Below, one piece after another: positions 42,918-51,948 of a DNA stretch of 64,000 bases (within the stretch, counting starts at the first letter, position 1; each line of letters starts with the position of its first letter). The notes beneath the pieces are model-generated. The model did no database searches. It was not told the DNA's origin and saw only the letters and a list, made by a program, of their open reading frames with translations. The stretch covers positions 806,001 through 870,000 of the forward strand of contig NZ_CP096255.1 in assembly GCF_011516635.5 (NCBI RefSeq), given 5' to 3'. This DNA is from Bradyrhizobium barranii subsp. apii. Lineage in GTDB: Bacteria; Pseudomonadota; Alphaproteobacteria; Rhizobiales; Xanthobacteraceae. The position numbers were made by a program, and so were the translations under genes.

Positions 42918-43047
42918 CGCACCACCACCCACCTGAGCTATCCCCTTGAGGCGCCGTACGCTCCCCGTTTTCGCGCGCGGCGTCAACTCTTCGTAGCCTT
43001 CTATAAAGCCGGATGCATCGCCACGGAACCCGCGCTAAGAAAAGCCC

Positions 43048-43446
43048 ATGTGGACGGAATTGAAAGCACCCTCGCTGGCCGAGATGGAAACGACGGCGCA
43101 CGACATCTTCGAGCGCCTGCCGGCGGAATTTCGCGGCCTCTGTGAGGGCGTGATCCTCCGTGTCGACGACTTCCCGACCGAGGAAGTCATGGACGAGATG
43201 GATTGCGAGAGCGAGTTCGACCTGCTCGGCCTGTTCCAGGGCGTCGGCCTGCCTCAGCAGAGCCTGGGCGATGTGGCGCGGCTGCCCAACATGGTCTGGC
43301 TCTACCGCCGGCCGATCCTGGATTACTGGGCCGAGCACGACGAGAGCCTCGGCCACATCGTCCGCCACGTCCTGATCCACGAGATCGGCCACCATTTCGG
43401 CCTCTCGGACGACGATATGGCGGCGATTGAGGCTCAGGCGGAGTAG
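43048..43446 (+). CDS. Zincin-like metallopeptidase family protein
   Basis: Small metallopeptidase-fold protein of 132 residues. The zinc motif HEIGHHFG is near residue 112 within IVRHVLIHEIGHHFGLSDDDM. The preceding part LPAEFRGLCEGVILRVDDFPTEEVMDEM and LGLFQGVGLPQQS is typical of the zincin_1 family. Substrate unknown; no signal peptide. It converges with the regulator gene at 43451, with the two stops five bases apart after frame correction. Confidence 0.9.
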   Translation: MWTELKAPSLAEMETTAHDIFERLPAEFRGLCEGVILRVDDFPTEEVMDEMDCESEFDLLGLFQGVGLPQQSLGDVARLPNMVWLYRRPILDYWAEHDESLGHIVRHVLIHEIGHHFGLSDDDMAAIEAQAE

Positions 43447-43450
43447 GACG

Positions 43451-44243
43451 TCATCGGTTGCGTATGGTTGGCGCAGCGAGAAGCATCGTCAGTCGATAGT
43501 CGGACCAGCCCGCGAGAGACAGCGACACCTGCTGATAGTGCAGCAGTCCCATGGTCGGATGATCGAACGCACGCTCGCCGCCTTCGCGTGCCAGAACCCC
43601 CTGCGTCTCCCAGCAGCGGGCTTCCGACTCTCAGTTCCTCGACGAGCCGGCGAATGTCCGGATCGTCGGAATAGGCTGTAACAGCGGCGCGGAATTCTGC
43701 GACGACGCGTTGCGCGCGTGAGGTCCAGTCGAGGATCAGTGTTCGCGCCTCGGGCCTGAGGAAGATGTAGCGCAGAAGATTTTTTTCGCCGTCAGCATCG
43801 AGCCATCCGGCAAACAACCGGGACGCTTTCGCATTCCAACGACGCGCGCCCCATGTGCGATCGAGAATGTAGGCCGGCCCATCGATCGCATCGACGCAGG
43901 CCAGCACCTCCTCAGGCGGATCATCCCTGTGGCCGGGACGCTCGGGATCGCGCTTGCCCCCAACTTCGAACAGATAGCTGCGCTCCGCTCGTGACAGGCG
44001 CAATCCGCGTGCGAGGCGCGCAAGTGTCGAAGCCGAGACGGAGACATCGCGACCCTGCTCGATCCACGTGTACCAGGTGACGCTCAATCCGCAGAGCTGA
44101 GCGACCTCCTCGCGCCGGAGGCCGGGCGTGCGCCGCCGTGCTCCGGCGGCGAGGCCGAATTCTGCCGGAGACTGGCGCTCCCGGAGCGCGCGCAGGAACG
44201 CGCTGAGCGAGAGAGCTGGAGCGATCGGGTCTGGTCCCTTCAT
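43451..44243 (-). pseudogene. Helix-turn-helix (MmyB-like) regulator, frameshifted near the 3' end
   Basis: XRE-type regulator with a C-terminal MmyB-like PAS ligand-binding domain. The HTH lies in FGLAAGARRRTPGLRREEVAQLCGLSVTWYTWIEQGRD (key residues RTPGLRREEVA and WYTWIEQGR). GPAYILDRTWGARRWNAKASRLFAGW begins the ligand domain. Around base 631 of the 43.6 kb block (43631) the frame slips: two bases appear missing in CTG-CGA-GAG. The other frame continues ESEARCWETQGVLAREGGERAF, DHPTMGLLHYQQVSL and stops at 43451. Uncorrected, the protein runs to 43434 with an unrelated tail. Start at 44243. The divergent PPOX gene is the likely target. Confidence 0.82.
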
Positions 44244-44252
44244 GGTGGTTTT

Positions 44253-44289
44253 TATACCAGCATAAAGAACATTCTTAAACGGGTATAAT
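44253..44289. promoter_or_regulatory. Nested dyad between divergent regulator and PPOX gene, likely operator and promoters
   Basis: TATACC (44253-44258) and GGTATA (44282-44287) are inverted copies. Nested in the middle is AAGAA-CA-TTCTT (44265-44276) with almost the same centre. TATAAT (44284-44289) fits a -10 box for the plus-strand gene and TATAAA on the minus strand fits one for the regulator. This is what an autoregulated divergent operator would look like. Confidence 0.55.
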
Positions 44290-44342
44290 CGGCATGCTAA
44301 CTCTTTGCCGCTGCGGCGTCGCGGCGGAAAGGACGAACGGGT

Positions 44343-44906
44343 ATGGGCAGGCAATTCGCAAGGATCGAACCCGAGCACAGGGCTTTCATCGAACGGCAGA
44401 AGATCTTCTTCGTCGCGAGCGCCCCGCCGAAGGGACGCATCAACGTGTCTCCCAAGGGCCTGTCGTCATTCCGGGTGCTGGGAGAGAGCGACGTCGCCTA
44501 CCTCGATTGCACCGGCAGCGAGACTCGTGCGCATCTGACCGCCTCCGACGACAAGCGGCTGACCATCATGTTTTGCGCCTTCGACGGCGCCCCGATGATC
44601 CTGCGGCTCTATGGCCAGGCTCGATCGCTCATGCGCGGCACGCCGGAATATTCCGATCTCGTTCCTGACTTCGAGGACATGGCAGGCGCCCGCCAAATCG
44701 TGCGCCTCTCGGTCGACCTCGTGCAGACGTCATGCGGTATGGGCGTGCCGCTGTTCGACTACAGACAAGAACGCGGCAGCCTCGTGCGCTACTGGACGGC
44801 GCAGGGTGTCAACAATTTGCGAAAATACTGGGGTCTGAAGAACATGAAGAGCATCGACGGCCTGCCGACCGGCTTTGCCCCTGACAGCATGGCTCCGCCA
44901 GGCTGA
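44343..44906 (+). CDS. Pyridoxamine 5'-phosphate oxidase family protein
   Basis: Flavin-binding split-barrel protein of 187 residues. IERQKIFFVASAPPKGRINVSPKG is the typical PPOX start (FMN-contacting region) and VAYLDCTGSETRAHL follows. It lacks the full PdxH signature, so it is a general FMN- or F420-type reductase or oxidase of unknown substrate. It is transcribed away from the MmyB-like regulator, a common pairing in which the regulator controls the redox enzyme. Confidence 0.88.
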   Translation: MGRQFARIEPEHRAFIERQKIFFVASAPPKGRINVSPKGLSSFRVLGESDVAYLDCTGSETRAHLTASDDKRLTIMFCAFDGAPMILRLYGQARSLMRGTPEYSDLVPDFEDMAGARQIVRLSVDLVQTSCGMGVPLFDYRQERGSLVRYWTAQGVNNLRKYWGLKNMKSIDGLPTGFAPDSMAPPG

Positions 44907-45011
44907 AGACGAACCTCGATTTACGCCCCTAGGCCTGCCGAATCCGGCCTAGGATTTGTGTGCCAACCGGGCTAAATAGCCCTCCCCTGACTTCAAACCG
45001 GGAAGCCTGAA

Positions 45012-45617
45012 ATGGACAAGTTCACCACGCTGGAAGGCGTCGCGGCGCCGCTGAAGATCATCAATGTCGACACCGACATGATCATTCCGAAGCAGTACCT
45101 CAAGACCATCAAGCGCACCGGCCTTGGCAAGGGGCTCTTCTCCGAGCAGCGCTACAAGGACGACGGCAGCGAGAATCCGGATTTCGTGCTCAACCAGCCC
45201 GCCTATCGCAATTCGAAGGTGCTGGTCGCCGGCGACAATTTCGGCTGCGGCTCAAGCCGCGAGCACGCGCCCTGGGCGCTGCTCGACTTCGGCATCCGCT
45301 GCGTGATCTCGACCTCGTTCGGCGACATCTTCTACAACAACTGCTTCAAGAACGGCATTCTGCCGATCCGCGTCAGCCAGGAAGACCTCGACAAGCTGTT
45401 CGACGACGCCGAGCGCGGCGCCAACGCGACGCTGACGATCGACCTGCCGAACCAGGAGATCCGCGGCCCCGACGGCGGCAAGGTCAAGTTCGAGATCGAC
45501 CCGTTCCGCAAGCACTGCCTGATCAACGGCCTCGACGACATCGGCCTGACGATGGAGAAGAAGGCCTCGATCGACACCTACGAGGAAAAGCTCAAGCGCG
45601 AGCGCGCCTGGGCCTGA
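45012..45617 (+). CDS. leuD: 3-isopropylmalate dehydratase small subunit
   Basis: Swivel-domain partner of LeuC for leucine biosynthesis; 201 residues. [33 protein letters not shown] and the core [26 protein letters not shown] are diagnostic. It stands alone with a strong terminator behind it. Confidence 0.98.
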   Translation: MDKFTTLEGVAAPLKIINVDTDMIIPKQYLKTIKRTGLGKGLFSEQRYKDDGSENPDFVLNQPAYRNSKVLVAGDNFGCGSSREHAPWALLDFGIRCVISTSFGDIFYNNCFKNGILPIRVSQEDLDKLFDDAERGANATLTIDLPNQEIRGPDGGKVKFEIDPFRKHCLINGLDDIGLTMEKKASIDTYEEKLKRERAWA

Positions 45618-45635
45618 GATCGAGCTCCAGTTCGA

Positions 45636-45665
45636 GCCCCGGTGCTGATAGCGCCGGGGCTTTTT
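45636..45665 (+). terminator. Rho-independent terminator after leuD
   Basis: GCCCCGG (45636-45642) pairs with CCGGGGC (45654-45660), followed by TTTTT. An inner GC...GC pair extends the stem. Confidence 0.9.
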
Positions 45666-45697
45666 CTTTGCCCTGATTAACCCCTAGATTGACGCGC

Positions 45698-46483
45698 ATG
45701 CTGCCCGACATCGTCACTTTCTGGCACGGCCCGATGGACAAACTGCGCCAGACCTGTCTGCGCTCGCAGCTCGCGGCCGGCCACAAGGTCACGGTCTACA
45801 GTTTCGACACCATTCCCGGCCTGCCCGTGGGCATCGAAAACGCGGACGCCGAGGCGATCCTGCCGCATGCGTTCTCCGAACGATTGCGACCGCCGCAGCC
45901 GGACGGAAGCTGGCGCGACTGGACCACGCTTCAGTTCAGCGACTTCTTCCGGATGAAGCTGATGGCGAAGAACCTCGGCCTCTGGCTCGATGCCGACGTG
46001 CTGCTGCTGAAACCCGTCGAGATCGATCCGGCAAAACCCTACTTCGCCTGGGAGCGGCCGCGCCAGCTCGGCAATTCCGTGATCTATCTGCCGGCGGAGC
46101 ACGGCATCGTTGCCGCCTTCGAGGAGCTGATGGAGCAGGAGGAGCTGACGCCGAACTGGCTGTCGGTGCGCCATCGCATCACCTTCATGATGCGTCGCCT
46201 GCGCGGGGGCTCGAACCGTCTTTCGGACATTCGCGTCGCGATCTTCGGGCCGGCAGCGCTGACCGCGCTCGCGCGCCGCACCGGTGAACTACAGAACGCG
46301 CTGCCGAAGCAATCGTTCTACGCCGTGCATGCCGAGCCAAAACTGTTCTTCGATCCCTCGAGCTATCTCGGCCTTGTCACCAACCCCGAAATCATCGGCC
46401 TGCACATCTCGCCCAAGGGCCGCGGCGGCGAAAAGCCGATCCCGGGCAGCCTGTATGCGTGGGCGACGGAGCGGTTCGCGTAA
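45698..46483 (+). CDS. Glycosyltransferase-like protein (DXD type, GT32-like)
   Basis: Protein of 261 residues with features of sugar transferases that use nucleotide sugars. FWHGPMDKLRQTCLRSQLAAGHKVTVYSFD is the opening, WTTLQFSDFFRMKLMAKNLGLWLDADVLLLKP contains the DAD (DXD) metal motif, and a C-terminal LFFDPSSYLGL and GLHISPKGRGG follow. It resembles capsular/Gb3-type transferases. There is no signal or membrane segment. ATG 45698 chosen over TTG 45689. No surface-polysaccharide operon surrounds it, so its product is unknown. Confidence 0.78.
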   Translation: MLPDIVTFWHGPMDKLRQTCLRSQLAAGHKVTVYSFDTIPGLPVGIENADAEAILPHAFSERLRPPQPDGSWRDWTTLQFSDFFRMKLMAKNLGLWLDADVLLLKPVEIDPAKPYFAWERPRQLGNSVIYLPAEHGIVAAFEELMEQEELTPNWLSVRHRITFMMRRLRGGSNRLSDIRVAIFGPAALTALARRTGELQNALPKQSFYAVHAEPKLFFDPSSYLGLVTNPEIIGLHISPKGRGGEKPIPGSLYAWATERFA

Positions 46484-46501
46484 CCCAGTCCGCTACGCGG
46501 C

Positions 46502-46664
46502 GCTCTCCTGCCCCGGACGCAGCGCAGCGCCATAAGCGCGTTCACGCGCGTCTTCGACGCGCTATGGTGATGCGCTGCGGAGCCGGGGCCCAGAGATGCG
46601 GCGAGATGGGTCCCGGCTCTGCGGAGCGGCACTTCGCGCCGCACCGCGTCCGGGACACGAAACC
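46502..46664. repeat. Intergenic palindrome, class C
   Basis: CTGCCCCGGACGCAGCGCAG, GCGCTGCGGAGCCGGGGCCCAGAG, GGGTCCCGGCTCTGCGGAGCGG and ACCGCGTCCGGGACACGA form a dyad with AACGCGTGAACGCG-type sequence in the first half. Same class as the 10.7 and 33.6 kb copies. Confidence 0.8.
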
Positions 46665-46774
46665 AACCACCAACGCGCCACACTCCAACGCTTCCAAATT
46701 TGATCCAGCGCAACGCGCCTCTGCACCATTGTGCCTAATCTCGCTCCAATTCCGCCGCCCGAATGGAGCTTTCC

Positions 46775-47194
46775 ATGAGCACCGCAAGCAGGCCTTATCC
46801 CATCGTTCAGGACCTCATCGAGTCCTTTGCCGCCTGGCTGAAGCATCGCCGCGAGATGAACGAGATGCGGCAGCTCGATCGCGCCGATTTCGACCGGATC
46901 GCGCAAGATCTCAGGATCGCGCCTGACGATCTGGAGGAGATGGTCCGTCACGGCAAGCACGCTGCCGACGAGCTGCCGAAAATGCTCGAGCAGCTCGGCA
47001 TCAGCGCAGACAGGCTCGGTCGTGCGCAGCCGCTGCTGCTCCGCGACATGGAGCGCGTCTGCTCGCTCTGCAATCAGAAGGGACAATGCGACCGCGATCT
47101 CGCCGAGGGCACCGCCGCGGAGAACTACCACGGCTATTGTGGCAATGCATCGACGCTGGAGTCGCTCGATCGGGCCGACGTCGCCCCGCGCTGA
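46775..47194 (+). CDS. DUF6455-like small cysteine-containing protein
   Basis: Soluble protein of 139 residues. The N-terminal part (AAWLKHRREMNEMRQLDRADFDRIAQDLRIAPDDLEEMV) looks like a DUF1127-type helix and helical bundle. The C-terminal part has CSLCNQKGQC and a later CGNA, four cysteines that could bind a metal or cluster. The DUF6455 name is from memory of similar rhizobial proteins. Function unknown. ATG 46775 chosen; 46763 is possible. Confidence 0.78.
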   Translation: MSTASRPYPIVQDLIESFAAWLKHRREMNEMRQLDRADFDRIAQDLRIAPDDLEEMVRHGKHAADELPKMLEQLGISADRLGRAQPLLLRDMERVCSLCNQKGQCDRDLAEGTAAENYHGYCGNASTLESLDRADVAPR

Positions 47195-47216
47195 CGCGTC
47201 GTCGGGATCGAAAAGA

Positions 47217-48887
47217 TCAGATCGTGCCGTTACGCGCGCATGCGTCGCGCTGGGCAAATCCTTTCACGAGCTTTCTGCACGCTCGATAGCGCTCTTCCAT
47301 ACTCGCTCCGCCGGCATGACCCGGAGGGCCAGGTTCGGCCGCGCTCTCTTTCTTGACTGCATGAGCTCGCGACGTTTTATCGCGTTTGGTCGGAGGTTCG
47401 GCATCCTCGGGCACCGGCACAAGCTGCCAGACTGGACGAAGCTCGATAGTCGCGGTCTCCGACGGATTCTCCTTATTGATGGAAGTCAGGGCAAGGACGT
47501 TCTTGTCCAGCTTGACCGTGACAGGCGTTCCATTGATGGAGAATTTATCGTTCGAAATGAACTCGGCGAACGATTTGTATCCCGCCACATCCTTCGCCCA
47601 TGATTGTTTCGTGGGCGGCCCCCAGAGGTAGTATCCTTTGGCCAAGCCCGTCGCGGAGACCTCCGTGATGATCAGCATGGCGTAGCGTCCCTTGCCATTG
47701 GTCCACCCGCGCTTGTTGGACCACACGCCGACAAACCTGGAATTGGCGTTGAGTGGATCGTTCTGATCGGACGAGATGGCGAAGCTCGGCAATTCGAGGT
47801 GCTGAGCTGCCGCGATGACAGAGATTTTTTTGTTGTCGTCGGGCGTAAATGGATTTCGCACGACGCGCTTGGCATCAGCCTCCTGGCGTCCGCTCGCATC
47901 GGATTTCGGAGCAGCAGCCGGAGATGATAGCGCCGCAACCTCGCTGGCCTTGAGATCCTTGATTCGCTGGCGGGCCTCGACGGCGTGGTCGCTGCGGGGG
48001 TATCTGGCGAGAAATTGCTCAAAGAGAGCTGCCACCGTCGACGTCCGGACAGCCTGCCAGAATTTCTCGTCTTCCGCAGGAGCAGCAGGCGCCGGAGTTG
48101 ATGCAGCTGGCGCCTGAGCGGCGACGGCAGGGGCCTTGAGGTAAATCTCTTCCTTCGACAAGGAGCCATACACGAAAGGCTGCTGTTCGCGCCTGGTTGC
48201 CGCCATCACGTCGTCACGAACCCGGCGAAACAGAAACGATATCTCCAGGCCGGGTGTTTCGATGTGGCGAAGCAGCGACGTCGTGAAGGGGCTATTCCGG
48301 CCATCGCCGTCGCTTGCCGTGGTGCCGTCCCGGGCGGCATACGCGATCAGGACGTTGTCGGACGGCTCCGTCGGCGCGAGCCCGCGAGCCACGGCCCGGG
48401 TGCTGAACGAGCGCTTCATCTTCGCGGCAAAAGGGTTGTTGCGGCACGCGTCAAGGATCACGAGGCCCAACTTCCGTGCCTTCGAAACCTGAAGGCTCAC
48501 CGAACGCAGGCTGATCGCCTCGCTTTCGGCGTCGGTATCGCTGCGCAGCTCGGCACTGATTGGGATCAGCCAATTCTCGCCGCCGACTTCCATGCCGTGC
48601 CCGGCGTAGAACACGACGGCGATGTCGGACATTTCGGCGGATCGGCCGAACTCAACGACGGCCTTCCTCATCTCTTGCGCGGCGGCGTTCCTGACTTGAG
48701 TGACCTTGAAATCCAGCCGCTCCAGCGCGCGGCCGATGTCGGCCGCATCGCGAGTCGGGTTCGGCAGCTCGGGCACCTTCTCGTAGGCGCCATTGCCGAT
48801 GACAAGCGCAACCCGCGCCTGCGCAAGGGCGGGCTGAGCAGACAAAAGCGATGTGACGAGAAAGACTGCTGCCCCAAAAAAACGCAT
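47217..48887 (-). CDS. Exported caspase-like (peptidase C14, metacaspase-type) protein
   Basis: Protein of 556 residues. The signal peptide RFFGAAVFLVTSLLSAQPALA is followed by the caspase p20 domain: ARVALVIGNGAYEKVPELPNPTRDAADIGRAL, the catalytic His in VVFYAGHGMEVGG and catalytic Cys in LVILDACRNNPF. A Pro/Ala-rich linker (about 270-300), a short helical repeat FWQAVRTSTVAALFEQFLARYPRSDHAVEARQRI and a C-terminal domain of about 230 residues with no known name follow. Such proteins are common in Bradyrhizobium; an envelope protease role is likely but unproven. Start at 48887 gives a normal signal. Confidence 0.87.
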   Translation of the reverse strand: MRFFGAAVFLVTSLLSAQPALAQARVALVIGNGAYEKVPELPNPTRDAADIGRALERLDFKVTQVRNAAAQEMRKAVVEFGRSAEMSDIAVVFYAGHGMEVGGENWLIPISAELRSDTDAESEAISLRSVSLQVSKARKLGLVILDACRNNPFAAKMKRSFSTRAVARGLAPTEPSDNVLIAYAARDGTTASDGDGRNSPFTTSLLRHIETPGLEISFLFRRVRDDVMAATRREQQPFVYGSLSKEEIYLKAPAVAAQAPAASTPAPAAPAEDEKFWQAVRTSTVAALFEQFLARYPRSDHAVEARQRIKDLKASEVAALSSPAAAPKSDASGRQEADAKRVVRNPFTPDDNKKISVIAAAQHLELPSFAISSDQNDPLNANSRFVGVWSNKRGWTNGKGRYAMLIITEVSATGLAKGYYLWGPPTKQSWAKDVAGYKSFAEFISNDKFSINGTPVTVKLDKNVLALTSINKENPSETATIELRPVWQLVPVPEDAEPPTKRDKTSRAHAVKKESAAEPGPPGHAGGASMEERYRACRKLVKGFAQRDACARNGTI

Positions 48888-49333
48888 CAATAGATTGCCC
48901 GAACCCACCAATGGCTTCGAGGGTAGCACCCCTGTTCACCACCGCAACGGGAAAAGCCGAGATCGTGGACTTCGGCGAAACGGCCGTTGTCGGGACGCGC
49001 CGACGACGAGCGGCCGAAGATGCTGGTACAGTTCGGCATCGGCGCGGAGGCGCCCGGGCCAGGGGCAGACTCCCGCGCTGCCACAACCATCACTGGTCAA
49101 TCAGCACATGTGTCACCTCACCGAGTGGCAAAGAGCGTCAATAGTATGATGTATGCAAGGCCCTGTTTGCGCGGCGAGGATGCCGGCAAGGTCTCCGCAA
49201 TTGTCCGTGCTTGATCTCGACGAATGGCTCTGTTTGGATGGTTCCCCTTCGGCAATTCGTATTCCGGATAATCATGGCAAACGAAATAGATGGTTACCGT
49301 CGTTCGTTGGGTGCTCGTTCACAGGAAAGCGCC
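48888..49333. other. 446-base intergenic region without a recognised gene
   Basis: The divergent gap between the caspase-like gene and the Crp-family gene. Short frames exist on both strands but show no family resemblance, good start signal or clear codon bias. GATGTATGCA-type AT-rich sequence near 49143 may belong to a promoter. I see no repeat or strong hairpin. Confidence 0.5.
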
Positions 49334-50134
49334 ATGACTGTCCACCGCACGGGCATCGGGAATCGACTATTGGCGGCGTTGCCGCCGGCGGATCTCGGTT
49401 TGCTCACGCCCTACTTCCAGAAGGTCTCGTTCGAACCCGATGCCATCCTGGTGCGGTCGGGCGATGAGCTCGACCCGGTTTATTTTCCCCATAGCGGCGC
49501 CATCGCCTTCATGATCGATATGCCGGACGGGCAAACGGTCGCAACCACCTTGATGGGACGGGAAGGCGCCTTGGCCTCGTTCTCCGTGCTCGGCCCGTCG
49601 CTGTCATCCGTGACCGCGATTGCTCGGATCGCCGGCACAGCATCGCTGATTTCCGCCGCCAAGTTTCGCGCGGCCTTTGCGCAAAGCGCCGCCATCAGGA
49701 ACGTCGTGCAAGTCCACGCCCGCGCGTTGTTGTTGCAGCTCCAGCACGTCGCCGCCTGCAACGCGCTGCACCGGGTGGATGGCCGCATGGCGCGATGGCT
49801 CCTGCAGCTTCACGACCGCGTTCCCGATGACCGGCTTCCGGTGACGCACGAGGCGCTTGCGCAATTGCTTGGGGTGCGACGGACGACAGTGACCCTGACG
49901 ATGAGCAAGCTGCGCGAAGCCGGCGCCGTCCCGTCCGACCGGCGCGGGTTTGTCGAGATCCATCGGGCGCGGCTCGAGAAGGTCGCATGCGATTGCTATG
50001 CGCTCATGCAGCGCAAGATCGATCAGATGTATTGCCAGGAATTGGCGGCGCCGCAGCCTGTCGATGCACCGTCCCGCGAAAGCGCCATCGTCGCGGGTGA
50101 CGAATCCAGAGCCGCTTCGCGGGCGGGAAAATAG
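49334..50134 (+). CDS. Crp/Fnr family transcriptional regulator
   Basis: Regulator of 266 residues. The N-terminal cyclic-nucleotide-type effector domain has PYFQKVSFEPDAILVRSGDELDPVYFPHSGAIAFMI and GREGALASFSVLGPSLS. The C-terminal winged helix has LPVTHEALAQLLGVRRTTVTLTMSKLREAGAV. There is no N-terminal Cys cluster, so it is not an FNR-type oxygen sensor. ATG 49334 has AGGAAAG in front; starts at 49274 or 49211 are possible. The effector and regulon are unknown. Confidence 0.9.
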   Translation: MTVHRTGIGNRLLAALPPADLGLLTPYFQKVSFEPDAILVRSGDELDPVYFPHSGAIAFMIDMPDGQTVATTLMGREGALASFSVLGPSLSSVTAIARIAGTASLISAAKFRAAFAQSAAIRNVVQVHARALLLQLQHVAACNALHRVDGRMARWLLQLHDRVPDDRLPVTHEALAQLLGVRRTTVTLTMSKLREAGAVPSDRRGFVEIHRARLEKVACDCYALMQRKIDQMYCQELAAPQPVDAPSRESAIVAGDESRAASRAGK

Positions 50135-50250
50135 GCGATTGGGACTGACCGCCGCGATGACCGCATGGGTCACAAGCGGCAGTCCTCTTGACGTCGAGAA
50201 GATGTCCGCCTGGCGGGGAAAAGCGGACATCGCTTCTTCGAGTTGACGCC

Positions 50251-51131
50251 TCAGCCCTTGCTCATCGCTGCGATCGCGTCCGCGATCTCGATCGTACGCC
50301 GCGCCATGTCGGCGTGCAGACGCTCCACCATTGCGCCATCGAGCCGATCGCGCCGCGCGAGACGTTCTCGGGCAGCTCGAATGCCGCGATGATCTTTCGC
50401 GCGCGCGCGACTTCCTCTTCGGGCGGCGTGAAGATCGCGTTGCAAGCCTCGATCTGCGACGGATGGATCAGCGTCTTGCCGTCGAAGCCGAGGTCGCGGC
50501 CCTGTGCGCATTCGGTGGCAAAACCGTCGGAATTGGCAATGTCGCTATAGGGGCCGTCGAGGATCTCGAGGCCATGGGCACGCGTCGCCAGGATGCAATG
50601 GGTGATCATCGGGGTCATCGCCGCGCGGCCCGGCAGCATCTTGATGCGCGTCTCGCGCGAGATGTCGTTCGGGCCGAACACGAAACCGGAGAGGCGCGTC
50701 TTGGGATCGCGGCCCGCGGCGGCCAGCTCCTCGGCATGAAGCACGGCGCGCGCGGTCTCGATCATCGCCCAGACCTTCACCGTCGGCGCGGCGCCGAGCT
50801 CGGCAAGGCGAGCGCCGATCGCCTGGAGATCCTCGATGCTTGAAACTTTTGGAACCAGAATGCCATCAGGCGAGGCCTTGGCGGCCATCGCGACGTCATC
50901 GGCCCACCAGGGCGTGTCGAGGCCGTTGGTCCGGATCAAAATCTCGCGCTTGCCGAACCCCTTGTCCGCGATCGCAGCGGCGATGCCGTCACGCGCCACC
51001 CCCTTGAGGTCGGGGGCGACGGAATCTTCCAGATCGAGGATCAAGCCGTCAGCGGCGAGATTTCGCGCCTTTTCCAGCGCGCGGGGGTTGGAGCCGGGCA
51101 TGAACAGATGGCTGCGGCGCGGGCGGGTCAT
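50251..51131 (-). pseudogene. HpcH/HpaI aldolase family CoA ester lyase (CitE/Mcl-like), frameshifted near the 3' end
   Basis: Enzyme of the citrate lyase beta/malyl-CoA lyase family that cleaves or forms CoA thioesters. MTRPRRSHLFMPGSNPRALEKA, GLILDLEDSVAPDLK, VWAMIETARAVLHAEEL, FGPNDISRE and DGKTLIHPSQIEACNAIFTPP are present. After SRGAI (base 344 of the 50.3 kb block, about 50345) one base is missing before CGG-CTC. The other frame gives RLDGAMVERLHADMARRTIE and stops at 50251; the uncorrected frame ends at 50262 with an unrelated tail. Restored length is 293 residues, normal for the family. Only the last 35 residues are affected. Start at 51131. Confidence 0.85.
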
Positions 51132-51168
51132 GCGAGCATTCCTTCCGGTTTCCTCAGGTCTATTCTGA

Positions 51169-51216
51169 AGCATGATCCCGGAAAAGTGTGCGGCGGTTTT
51201 CCGAAAGGATCATGCT
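51169..51216. repeat. Short palindrome, class G (GCATGATC..GGAAAA)
   Basis: AGCATGATCCCGGAAAAGTG and the mirrored TTTTCCGAAAGGATCATGCT form a near-perfect 48-base palindrome between the lyase start and the carbonic anhydrase. The second copy is at 59826-59874. Confidence 0.85.
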
Positions 51217-51300
51217 CGAACAACAAGCCAAGCCGATAGCATCTGGCCTGCCTATTCGAAAGGCTTGTTCGCCCCTCTGGTCTATGGTTAGGCATAGGCC

Positions 51301-51945
51301 ATGATCACATTCCCGAAGCATTTGCTGGAAGGCTACAAGGCCTTCGCCACCCAGCGGCTGCCGACCGAGCAGAGCCGCTATCGCGAGCTGTCGGTGAAGG
51401 GGCAGTTCCCGGAAGTGATGGTGATCGGCTGCTGCGACAGCCGCGTCTCGCCCGAGGTGATCTTCGACGTCGGCCCGGGTGAACTGTTCGTCGTCCGCAA
51501 CATCGCCAATCTGGTGCCGGTGTATCAGCCCGACGGCAATGCGCACGGCGTCTCCGCAGCGCTGGAATATGCCGTGACGGTCCTGAAGGTGAAGCACATC
51601 GTCGTGCTCGGGCACGCGCAGTGCGGCGGCATCCGCGCCTTCGTCGACAAGATCGAGCCGCTCACGCCGGGCGACTTCATCGGCAAATGGATGCAGATGT
51701 TCATCAAGCCGGGCGAAGTGGTCGAGCAGCGCGACCACGAGACCATGGCACAGTTCGTCGAGCGCATCGAGAAGGCCGCGGTGTTCCGCAGCCTGGAAAA
51801 CCTGATGACGTTTCCGTTCGTGCAGAAGGCGGTGGACTCAGGCCAGATGCAGACCCATGGCGCCTATTTCGGCGTGGCAGAGGGGTCGCTGTTCGTGCTG
51901 GACAAGGTCGCGAAGGAATTCAGGAGCGTGCGTAACGCGGCTTGA
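51301..51945 (+). CDS. Carbonic anhydrase (beta class)
   Basis: Zinc enzyme of 214 residues that hydrates CO2. Zinc ligands lie in VIGCCDSRVSPE (Cys, Asp/Arg dyad) and VLGHAQCGGIRAF (His and Cys). LPTEQSRYRELSVKGQFPEVMV precedes. Length is normal for the beta class. A class A repeat follows directly after the stop. Confidence 0.95.
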   Translation: MITFPKHLLEGYKAFATQRLPTEQSRYRELSVKGQFPEVMVIGCCDSRVSPEVIFDVGPGELFVVRNIANLVPVYQPDGNAHGVSAALEYAVTVLKVKHIVVLGHAQCGGIRAFVDKIEPLTPGDFIGKWMQMFIKPGEVVEQRDHETMAQFVERIEKAAVFRSLENLMTFPFVQKAVDSGQMQTHGAYFGVAEGSLFVLDKVAKEFRSVRNAA

Positions 51946-51948
51946 ATT

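Noticed and set aside
48887..49150. Short frames on both strands between the caspase-like and Crp genes
   Set aside because: No conservation recognised, no ribosome binding site, and they overlap each other.
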